Assembly: GCF_009932355.1 (NCBI RefSeq)
Contig: NZ_LEKU01000017.1
Coordinates: forward strand, 1-64,000
DNA: 64,000 nt
DNA from: Riemerella anatipestifer_E
GTDB lineage: Bacteria > Bacteroidota > Bacteroidia > Flavobacteriales > Weeksellaceae
Direction: 5' to 3'
Numbering within the stretch: the stretch's first letter is position 1; every line of letters begins with the position of its first letter. The notes under the pieces were generated by a model. The model did no database searches and was not told the origin of the DNA. It was given only the letters and a program-made list of their open reading frames with translations. Shown here in pieces: positions 1 to 7,368 of the stretch. The translations under genes and the position numbers were made by a program.

Positions 1-135
1 ACAGATGAGGCGGTTATGAAATCAACTTTCTTGGCTTTAAGAGAAGCTACTAAGAAATGGTCGAAACCTATTCATAATTGGGGCTTGATTTTAAATCAAT
101 TTTTAACTATTTTTGAACAAAGGGTTCAACTTTAA
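1..135 (+). CDS. IS256-family (mutator-type) transposase, C-terminal fragment
   Basis: The frame is open from the first base to a TAA at 133-135 and gives 44 residues. They match the end of IS256-family DDE transposases: a segment with ALREATKKWSKPI, then NWGLILNQF and a short charged tail. The family moves by a copy-out mechanism and has Asp, Asp and Glu catalytic residues, all of which lie outside this window. The start and left end of the element are off the left edge, so it cannot be said whether the transposase is intact. The gene is followed about 28 bases later by what looks like the right terminal inverted repeat of the same element. Confidence 0.8.
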   Translation, partial: TDEAVMKSTFLALREATKKWSKPIHNWGLILNQFLTIFEQRVQL

Positions 136-162
136 AAAAGTTAAACCCTCGGTAATTTTAAC

Positions 163-187
163 TTACACACTTTACGGGATAGTGTCC
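163..187 (+). mobile_element. Right terminal inverted repeat of the IS256-family element
   Basis: The stretch reads TTACACACTTTACGGGATAG followed by TGTCC. Read inward from the right it begins GGACACTATCCCGTAAAGTG, the usual style of IS256-family ends. It lies 28 bases after the transposase stop, where the right end is expected. The outer boundary is set at 187 by inference. The left end and target duplication are not in the window, so the boundary may be off by a few bases. Confidence 0.6.
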
Positions 188-188
188 T

Positions 189-1832
189 TTACGACTTATA
201 AAATTTCTATGTATTTTTCTTTATGTTATCATTTTAACCCTTATATCTTGGCTTATTAATGGGAAGTCTTTGATAGGTATTGATGATGCGAATATATATT
301 TAGTTTACATGAGAAATTTTGCTAATGGTTATGGGTTTGTATATAATATTGGAGGAGAAAGAGTAGAAGGATTTACTTCCTTACTTTGGACTTTAATAGG
401 AGCTATATTTTTTCTTATATTGAAAGCTCCGGAAAAACTCTTGCTTTTAGTTAATATTACCATTATATCTTACACGCTCTATGATGTTTCTAATTATATA
501 GATAGAAGGAAAGGGAGTTTTACTAGGCGTTCACTTTTTTTTCTTGCTGTGATAGGCGTTACTCCTGGTTTTATTGATTGGACAATATTGTCACTTATGG
601 AAACCGGATTGTGGGGTTTTCTACTAACTTTAGTGTCTCTAAAGATACTTAGATATAAATCTACTGAAAGTAAGTTTAAGCATTATTTTACTCTATGTAT
701 ACTCTATGTCTTGTTATTGCTTTGTAGACCAGAATCTATGTTTTTAGTTCCATTTTTTATAATGGTAAGCTCAATAAAAGAATACTTTTTATCGAGATTA
801 CTCAAGAGTGTTATTATAGGAACTTTAATAAATTGTTTTACATTCGCTATAACTCTGTTTCTTTTACTTTTTTGGAGGGTAAAGTATTTTGGCTATCCTT
901 TACCTAATACATATTATGCAAAGGTCTCTAATAGCAGAATAGATAATTTGTTGTCGGGTATAGAATACTTATCCACACTTTTTTTTCAAAAGCCTTTTAT
1001 TTTAGTTTTATTGTTTTTTTCAATATGGTTTGTTTTCAAATCTTTTTCAAAGAATAAAGCTGTATTGGCAAATACTATTTTAGTTGCAATAGTAGGAGTC
1101 TCTATGTTGGTTCCGTTATTTAGTGGGGGGGATCATTTTGGATTACATAGATTTATCGTACCTATTATTCCACTCATTGTTTTATTATTAGTGATAGTAT
1201 TACGAGACTTAGGCTTTTTTACCGGTAAAACTAAATTAATATTATTGTTTTTTCTAATATTCTTTTCGAATGAATATAACTATAAAGATTGTTTTACAGA
1301 AGTAAGATATCCTTTAATTCAGGAATGGTTTTTGGCTATTGGAGGAAGAGAAGAGTCACGAAAAATGAATCTATTTTTTAAAGATAATAAAGTACTTCCC
1401 TCTCAGGGAGTTATACCAGCAGGAGGATTTGCCTTTGGATATGAAGGAGAGACCATTGATTTGTTGGGACTTAATAATACAAAAATGGCTCATGCTGATA
1501 AAGTTAAAGATAGGCATTTACCAAAAAATCATGCGTCATTTAACCTTGATATATTTTTTGAACTTAGTCCAGATGTTCTTTGGTATCAAGACTGTAAATT
1601 TGTTAAACCTAGTGAGTTGGTTCCTGCGAGATTTAAAATCGACTCAAATGAAGGATACGCGAAAATTCTAAAGAATATACATTTAGACAAGAGATTTATT
1701 GAAAATTATGGTTTTTTTGAAATTTTTCATTCAAAAAATAAGGAGTATTCGTTGAGGATTTTTGCTAATAGAAAATTTGTAAACTCACTAGATACCTCTG
1801 TGTATAAAGTTGTTCCCATTACATACGAATAG
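189..1832 (+). CDS. GT-C type membrane glycosyltransferase (AftB-like), 5' end cut by an IS element
   Basis: This is a polytopic membrane protein with about ten hydrophobic segments and a soluble C-terminal part. Near the N-terminus it has the acidic pair in GIDDANIY, then NFANGYGFVYN and GERVEGFTS. These are typical of GT-C glycosyltransferases that use lipid-linked sugars, such as mycobacterial AftB. The acidic pair is the probable catalytic or metal site. The first conventional start is TTG at 270. However, the frame stays open back to 183, and 189-260 encodes the missing first membrane helix (LIKFLCIFLYVIILTLI). No ATG, GTG or TTG exists in that upstream part. The natural start was therefore probably removed by the adjacent IS insertion, and a product started at 270 would lack its first helix. 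The sugar substrate is unknown. Confidence 0.6.
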   Translation, partial: LRLIKFLCIFLYVIILTLISWLINGKSLIGIDDANIYLVYMRNFANGYGFVYNIGGERVEGFTSLLWTLIGAIFFLILKAPEKLLLLVNITIISYTLYDVSNYIDRRKGSFTRRSLFFLAVIGVTPGFIDWTILSLMETGLWGFLLTLVSLKILRYKSTESKFKHYFTLCILYVLLLLCRPESMFLVPFFIMVSSIKEYFLSRLLKSVIIGTLINCFTFAITLFLLLFWRVKYFGYPLPNTYYAKVSNSRIDNLLSGIEYLSTLFFQKPFILVLLFFSIWFVFKSFSKNKAVLANTILVAIVGVSMLVPLFSGGDHFGLHRFIVPIIPLIVLLLVIVLRDLGFFTGKTKLILLFFLIFFSNEYNYKDCFTEVRYPLIQEWFLAIGGREESRKMNLFFKDNKVLPSQGVIPAGGFAFGYEGETIDLLGLNNTKMAHADKVKDRHLPKNHASFNLDIFFELSPDVLWYQDCKFVKPSELVPARFKIDSNEGYAKILKNIHLDKRFIENYGFFEIFHSKNKEYSLRIFANRKFVNSLDTSVYKVVPITYE

Positions 1833-1996
1833 TTAATTCTTTGTACTATGATGTGTTTTGTATAATTAGGTTTTTAGATAAATAAATTTCAAAAGAATAA
1901 AAACCACTAATAATGAGTTTATTGTTTGGGTAGTTGTGAGAAATTTTAGATAAACAAATTTTAAACAAGCTCTAAAAATATTTCATTTAGAATTGT

Positions 1997-2004
1997 TATA
2001 TTTG
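1997..2004 (+). promoter_or_regulatory. Bacteroidota -7 promoter element (TATATTTG) for the E1 gene
   Basis: TATATTTG fits the TAnnTTTG consensus of the Bacteroidota primary sigma factor and lies 20 bases before the ATG at 2024. No clear TTG is seen at the -33 position. Confidence 0.5.
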
Positions 2005-2023
2005 TCAAAATTCAAAATAAGTT

Positions 2024-4453
2024 ATGAGTACAACTTACATAGAGTCTCAAAAAGTGTCTTTTGAGGATTTTAAAAATAGTATTTTAAACGATTATAAACT
2101 AGGGAAAATTTCCCGAGAGATGTCCTATCTAGGTAGGAGAGAGGTGCTTACAGGAAAAGCAAAATTTGGTATCTTTGGTGATGGTAAAGAGTTGCCACAG
2201 TTGGCGATGGCAAGGGTATTTAGAAACGGCGACTTTAGGTCGGGATATTACAGAGACCAAACTTTTGCCTTAGCGATACAAGCCGTAAGTGTAGAGAGTT
2301 TTTTCGCACAGCTTTATGCAGATACAAGTGTAGAAAGAGAGCCCGCATCGGCAGGAAGACAAATGAACGGACATTACGCCACTAGAAGCCTTAACGAAGA
2401 TGGCAGTTGGAAAAATTTAACAGAACAAAAAAATATCTCTTCCGATATATCACCTACAGCAGGGCAAATGCCTAGACTTTTAGGTTTAGCACAAGCCTCT
2501 AAAATTTATAAAGAAATTCAGTTTGAAGGTTCAGAAAAATTTTCTCGTAATGGCAACGAAGTAGCTTTCGGGACGATAGGAGATGCCTCTACTGCGGAAG
2601 GTCATTTTTGGGAAACTCTCAATGCTGCGTGTGCCTTGCAAGTCCCTATGATTGTAAGTATTTGGGACGATGGTTATGGTATTTCTGTGCCTACGCACAA
2701 CCAAAGAGCTAAAACGGATATTACCGAAATGCTATCAGGCTTCCAAAGAAAAGAAGGTAAAGCTGAAGGTTGCGAAATCATTACCGTAAAGGCGTGGGAT
2801 TATCCAGCCTTGTTAGACGCTTACGCTAGAGCAGAAGATTTTGCAAGGAATCAAAGCATTCCAGTGGTAGTTCACGTTAAAGAAGTTACGCAGCCGCAGG
2901 GACACTCTACATCGGGTTCTCACGAAAGATATAAATCAGAAGAGAGATTAAACTGGGAAGCAGAGTACGATGGTCTTAAACAGTTTAGAGAATGGATACT
3001 TAATTATAGTATAGAAATAGACGGACAAACGGAAATTCTTGCCACAGCAGAAGAGTTAGATGCTTTAGATAAAGAGGCAAAGAAAGAAGTTAAAGAAGGA
3101 CAAAAAAGAGCGTGGGAAGACTACCAAAACGCTATTAAAGCCGTTAAAGATAGAGGGTTGTCAGCGGTAGAAAAACTTAAAGCTCAAAATACTCAAGTAG
3201 AGTCTTTATTGCAAGATTTTGGTAAAATCATATCGGTTGGAAAGAGAGATGTGTTCCATCTGATGAGAAAAGCACTATGGCTTACAAGAGGGCAAGATTC
3301 TGCGGAAAGAAAAGATTTAGAAAATACTTATCAAGAGCTTTTATTGCAGGAGCAAGACCATTATTCATCTCATCTTTACTCTCAATCTCAATGGAAGGCA
3401 ACTAATGTAAAAGAAGTAAAGCCAATTTATAGTGATAACTCCGAAGAAGTGGACGGAAGGGTAGTAGTAAGAAATAATTTTGATAAAATATTTGAAAAAT
3501 ATCCACAAACCTTAGTTTTTGGAGAAGACACAGGGAACATTGGAGATGTGAACCAAGGTTTGGAAGGAATGCAGGAGAAGTATGGCGCAACGAGAGTGGC
3601 AGATACAGGGATTAGAGAAGCCACTATTTTAGGTCAAGGGATTGGTATGGCGATGAGAGGGCTTCGTCCAATTGCGGAAATTCAATATTTAGACTACATT
3701 CTCTACTGTTTGCAAGGTATGAGTGATGATTTAGCAACAGTGCAATACAGAACTAAAGGGGGACAAAAAGCGCCAGTAATTATAAGAACCAGAGGGCATA
3801 GATTAGAGGGGATTTGGCATTCAGGCTCTCCTATGGCGGGGATACTTAACTTGTCCAAAGGAATTTTGGTATTAGTTCCTAGAAACTTAACTAAAGCAGC
3901 TGGGTTTTACAACACGATGTTACAAAGTGATGAACCTGCGGTAATTGTGGAGTGTCTTAATGGTTATCGTTTAAAAGAAAAACAACCAGACAACTTAGGC
4001 GAATTTACCGTGCCTGTGGGTAAAATAGAGGTAACGAAAGAAGGGGTAGATGTTACCCTTGTTACTTATGGTTCTACTTGGCGTGTGGTGATGGAGGCTG
4101 CGAAAGAGCTAGAGCAGCTAGGCATTTCAGCGGAGGTGATAGATGTTCAGTCGTTAATTCCGTTTGACTTAGAGAACGAAATTGCAAAAAGTCTTCAGAG
4201 AACCAATCGTTTGGTGGTGATAGATGAAGATGTGGAAGGAGGAACTTCTGCCTTTATTCTTCAGCAAATTTTAGAAAAACAAAAAGCCTTTAGATATTTG
4301 GATAGCGACCCAGTAACTATTACGGCTAAAAACCACAGACCAGCTTATGCTAGTGATGGGGATTACTTTAGTAAACCTTCTGTGGACGATATAGTAGAGG
4401 AAGTTTATGCGGTGTTTCACGAAACTAATCCAAGTAAATTTCCTAGAATATAA
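2024..4453 (+). CDS. 2-oxoacid dehydrogenase E1, fused alpha and beta subunits
   Basis: This thiamine-diphosphate enzyme decarboxylates a 2-oxoacid and passes the acyl group to the lipoyl E2 component. Residues 1 to about 400 are the E1-alpha part, with the TPP/Mg motif starting GDASTAEGHFWETLN near residue 186. Residues from about 465 are the E1-beta part (LVFGEDTGNIGDVNQGLEG, then the transketolase-like core and C-terminal domain). At 809 aa it matches the fused E1 annotated in many Flavobacteriia as 2-oxoisovalerate (branched-chain) dehydrogenase; the exact substrate cannot be read from the sequence. E2 and E3 are not nearby. The ATG at 2024 follows a -7 promoter element. A hairpin follows the stop. 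Confidence 0.88.
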   Translation: MSTTYIESQKVSFEDFKNSILNDYKLGKISREMSYLGRREVLTGKAKFGIFGDGKELPQLAMARVFRNGDFRSGYYRDQTFALAIQAVSVESFFAQLYADTSVEREPASAGRQMNGHYATRSLNEDGSWKNLTEQKNISSDISPTAGQMPRLLGLAQASKIYKEIQFEGSEKFSRNGNEVAFGTIGDASTAEGHFWETLNAACALQVPMIVSIWDDGYGISVPTHNQRAKTDITEMLSGFQRKEGKAEGCEIITVKAWDYPALLDAYARAEDFARNQSIPVVVHVKEVTQPQGHSTSGSHERYKSEERLNWEAEYDGLKQFREWILNYSIEIDGQTEILATAEELDALDKEAKKEVKEGQKRAWEDYQNAIKAVKDRGLSAVEKLKAQNTQVESLLQDFGKIISVGKRDVFHLMRKALWLTRGQDSAERKDLENTYQELLLQEQDHYSSHLYSQSQWKATNVKEVKPIYSDNSEEVDGRVVVRNNFDKIFEKYPQTLVFGEDTGNIGDVNQGLEGMQEKYGATRVADTGIREATILGQGIGMAMRGLRPIAEIQYLDYILYCLQGMSDDLATVQYRTKGGQKAPVIIRTRGHRLEGIWHSGSPMAGILNLSKGILVLVPRNLTKAAGFYNTMLQSDEPAVIVECLNGYRLKEKQPDNLGEFTVPVGKIEVTKEGVDVTLVTYGSTWRVVMEAAKELEQLGISAEVIDVQSLIPFDLENEIAKSLQRTNRLVVIDEDVEGGTSAFILQQILEKQKAFRYLDSDPVTITAKNHRPAYASDGDYFSKPSVDDIVEEVYAVFHETNPSKFPRI

Positions 4454-4472
4454 ACAGTAATAAAAATTATAA

Positions 4473-4498
4473 GAGCGATTGTTTAACGGCAGTCGCTC
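4473..4498 (+). terminator. Hairpin after the E1 gene, possible terminator or processing site
   Basis: GAGCGATTG pairs with CAGTCGCTC (one G:U), with an eight-base loop. There is no clear T run after it, so termination is uncertain. Confidence 0.35.
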
Positions 4499-4527
4499 AA
4501 CCTATTTAATACATAAAACTCAATATT

Positions 4528-5655
4528 ATGAGAAAGATACAAATGGTAGATTTGCAGAGCCAGTATTTTAAAATTAAAAATGAAGTGGATAATGCGGTGC
4601 TTAATGTAATGCAGTCGGCACAATTCATCAATGGTTCGGAGGTTAAATCTTTCCAATCCGAGTTAGAAGAATATTTAGATGTAAAACATGTAATCCCTTG
4701 TGCTAATGGTACGGATGCACTCCAAATAGCTTTAATGGCTTTAGATTTAAAAGAAGGAGATGAGGTAATTACTGCAGACTTTACCTTTGCTGCAACGGTA
4801 GAGGTAATACACTTATTGAAGTTGAAAGCTGTTTTGGTAGATGTGGACTATGATACTTTTACTATAGATGTAGAAAAGTTAAAGAAAGCCATTACACCAA
4901 AGACTAAAGCAATAATTCCTGTGCATTTATTTGGGCAATGTGCTAACATGGAGGAGATTCTAAAAGTAGCAAAGGAACACAATATTTTTGTAGTAGAAGA
5001 CAATGCACAGGCTATAGGTGCAGAATATACTTTTGCCGACGGAACAACTAAAAAATCTGGTACGATGGGAACTATAGGAACGACATCGTTCTTTCCGTCT
5101 AAGAATTTAGGGTGTTATGGAGACGGAGGTGCTATCTTTACTAATGATGATGCTTTGGCTCACCGCCTAAGAGGAATTGTAAACCATGGAATGTACGAAC
5201 GCTATTATCACGATGAGGTGGGTGTTAATTCAAGACTAGATAGCATACAGGCAGCGGTTCTAAGAAAAAAACTACCACATTTGGATAACTATAACGAAGC
5301 TAGACGCAAAGCTGCGGATTTTTACGATGAGGCTTTTAAAGATTGTCCTCATATTTTAACTCCAAAAAGAGCAGAAAATTCAACGCACGTATTTCATCAA
5401 TACACTCTTAGAATCCTTAATGGAAAAAGAAATGAACTTCAGCAATATTTGGCAGAAAAAGAAATTCCTGCGATGATATACTATCCTGTGGCACTTAGAA
5501 AGCAGAAGGCTTACTACCAAGAAAGTAATGATGCCGATTTTATAAATACAGACCGTTTGTTATCCGAAGTAATTTCATTACCAATGCATACCGAGTTAGA
5601 TGACGAACAGTTAAAATATATTACAGAAACTGTTTTAGAGTTTGTAAATAAATAA
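4528..5655 (+). CDS. DegT/DnrJ/EryC1/StrS-family sugar aminotransferase
   Basis: This PLP-dependent enzyme transfers an amino group to a nucleotide-linked keto-sugar. The 375 aa cover the whole family length. The N-terminal substrate region has CANGTDALQIAL near residue 58. VEDNAQAIGA near residue 157 carries the Asp that contacts the PLP ring nitrogen. The Schiff-base lysine is Lys192 in FFPSKNLGCYGDGGA. It is closest in style to the WbpE/WlbC group that makes 3-amino sugars for surface polysaccharides, but substrate assignment is inference. galE follows 9 bases after the stop, so the two are likely cotranscribed and both feed nucleotide-sugar metabolism. Confidence 0.85.
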   Translation: MRKIQMVDLQSQYFKIKNEVDNAVLNVMQSAQFINGSEVKSFQSELEEYLDVKHVIPCANGTDALQIALMALDLKEGDEVITADFTFAATVEVIHLLKLKAVLVDVDYDTFTIDVEKLKKAITPKTKAIIPVHLFGQCANMEEILKVAKEHNIFVVEDNAQAIGAEYTFADGTTKKSGTMGTIGTTSFFPSKNLGCYGDGGAIFTNDDALAHRLRGIVNHGMYERYYHDEVGVNSRLDSIQAAVLRKKLPHLDNYNEARRKAADFYDEAFKDCPHILTPKRAENSTHVFHQYTLRILNGKRNELQQYLAEKEIPAMIYYPVALRKQKAYYQESNDADFINTDRLLSEVISLPMHTELDDEQLKYITETVLEFVNK

Positions 5656-5664
5656 GAAGGAGTT

Positions 5665-6687
5665 ATGACGATATTAGTAACTGGAGGTTTAGGCTATATA
5701 GGCTCTCATACAGTGGTTGAACTATTGAATGATGGTTTTGATGTAGTGATTGTAGATGATATGTCTAATTCGGAGAAATTTGTACTTAGAAATATAGAAG
5801 AAATTACAGACAAAAAACCTATTTTCTATCCTTTCGATTTAAAACGAAGAGAATTATTAAGCCAAGTTTTAGATGCTCATAATATAGAAGGTTGTATCAA
5901 CTTTGCTGCTTTTAAAGCGGTCGGAGAAAGCCAAGTGAAACCGATAGATTACTATGAGAACAATCTATTTTCTCTAATCAATATATTACAAGAATTTAAA
6001 GAACGAAATATATCTAACTTTATATTTTCTTCGTCGTGTACGGTTTATGGTCAGGCAGACGAAATGCCAATAGACGAAAATACATCACTTAAAACTCCAG
6101 AATCTTCCTATGGTAAAACCAAGCAGATGGGAGAGGAGATTTTAAAGGATTTTTCTAGAGCTCACGCTAAAAAAGTGTCTTTGTTGAGGTACTTTAATCC
6201 CATTGGGGCACATCCTTCGGGCAAAATAGGAGAGTTACCGTTGGGAGTACCTAACAATTTGGTGCCTTATGTTACACAAACAGCGGCAGGGATTAGAGAG
6301 AAACTTAGTATTTGGGGAGACGATTATCCAACGCCAGATGGTACTGCGATTAGAGATTATATTTATGTGGTAGATTTAGCTAAGGCTCATTTGGCAGCAC
6401 TTAAAAAGCTCATCAATGCAAAAGAAGAGACTGTTTTGGATATTTATAATTTAGGAACAGGGCAAGGTTCTTCGGTTTTAGAAGTCGTTAAAGCTTTTGA
6501 AAATGCCAATCGGGTAGAAGTGCCGTATCAAATATGCAGTCGTAGAGAAGGCGATATTACTATAGCTTATGCTAATGTAGATAAGGCAGAGAGAGAACTC
6601 GGTTGGAAAGCAGAAACTTCTTTAGAAGAGGCACTTAGAACGACTTGGGAATGGCAAAAATATCTAGAGAAGAATACTAATATTTGA
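5665..6687 (+). CDS. galE: UDP-glucose 4-epimerase
   Basis: It interconverts UDP-glucose and UDP-galactose (or the N-acetyl forms) using a bound NAD. The NAD-binding Rossmann motif GGLGYIGSHT is at residue 6. The catalytic serine region SSSCTVYG is followed by YGKTK, which holds the YxxxK pair. At 340 aa it is full length for the short-chain dehydrogenase type epimerase. It lies 9 bases after the sugar aminotransferase gene, with an AAGAAGG stretch before the ATG that could act as a ribosome binding site. Confidence 0.92.
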   Translation: MTILVTGGLGYIGSHTVVELLNDGFDVVIVDDMSNSEKFVLRNIEEITDKKPIFYPFDLKRRELLSQVLDAHNIEGCINFAAFKAVGESQVKPIDYYENNLFSLINILQEFKERNISNFIFSSSCTVYGQADEMPIDENTSLKTPESSYGKTKQMGEEILKDFSRAHAKKVSLLRYFNPIGAHPSGKIGELPLGVPNNLVPYVTQTAAGIREKLSIWGDDYPTPDGTAIRDYIYVVDLAKAHLAALKKLINAKEETVLDIYNLGTGQGSSVLEVVKAFENANRVEVPYQICSRREGDITIAYANVDKAERELGWKAETSLEEALRTTWEWQKYLEKNTNI

Positions 6688-6699
6688 TGAATTAAATTG

Positions 6700-7335
6700 A
6701 TGATGAAGGATCTGATATTAAAATATTTTCCAGAACTTACCGAGCAGCAGCAACATCAGTTTGCTATGTTAGAACCTCTCTATAAAGAGTGGAACGAAAA
6801 AATAAATGTGATTTCAAGGAAAGATACGGATAGCCTCTATGAAAAACATGTATTACACTCTTTAGGTATCGCTAAGGTAATGCCTTTTTCTGAAGGAACA
6901 AAAGTTCTAGATATTGGTACTGGCGGTGGATTTCCAGGGATACCTTTGGCGATAATGTTTCCAGAAGTAGAGTTCACTTTAATAGATTCTATTGGGAAGA
7001 AGATAAAAGTAGTACAAGCGGTATCAGAAGCGTTGGAACTGAAGAATTTAATAGCCATACACGGAAGAGCCGAAAAACTTAAGGATAAATACCATTTTGT
7101 AGTCAGCCGAGCGGTTACGCAGATGCCTGTGTTTTTGCGATGGCTAAAAGGAAAATTTGAAAAAGAACAATTTAATCCTAAACATAATGGTGTGCTTTAT
7201 CTAAAAGGTGGTGATTTGGCGGAGGAATTGGCAGGACTTAAATGCGAGATTTTTAACCTTAAAAATTACTTTGAAGAAGAGTTTTTTGATACCAAAAAAG
7301 TAGTGTATCTCTCTAAAGGTAACATCAATTCATAA
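6700..7335 (+). CDS. rsmG: 16S rRNA (guanine-N7) methyltransferase RsmG
   Basis: It methylates N7 of G527 in 16S rRNA using S-adenosylmethionine. The SAM-binding loop is DIGTGGGFPGIPLA around residue 71. An N-terminal helical part with EWNEKINVISRKD matches the family. About 210 aa is the normal length. Start codons TTG (6697), ATG (6700) and ATG (6703) lie in a row, and ATG 6700 is chosen. It follows galE by about a dozen bases. Confidence 0.92.
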   Translation: MMKDLILKYFPELTEQQQHQFAMLEPLYKEWNEKINVISRKDTDSLYEKHVLHSLGIAKVMPFSEGTKVLDIGTGGGFPGIPLAIMFPEVEFTLIDSIGKKIKVVQAVSEALELKNLIAIHGRAEKLKDKYHFVVSRAVTQMPVFLRWLKGKFEKEQFNPKHNGVLYLKGGDLAEELAGLKCEIFNLKNYFEEEFFDTKKVVYLSKGNINS

Positions 7336-7368
7336 AAGTTAAAAAATAGATTTAGCAAAAAATCACTT

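Noticed and set aside
3402..3624. Two antisense ORFs inside the E1 gene
   Set aside because: They mirror the E1-beta coding frame, lack family motifs and have no promoter or spacing signs of real genes.
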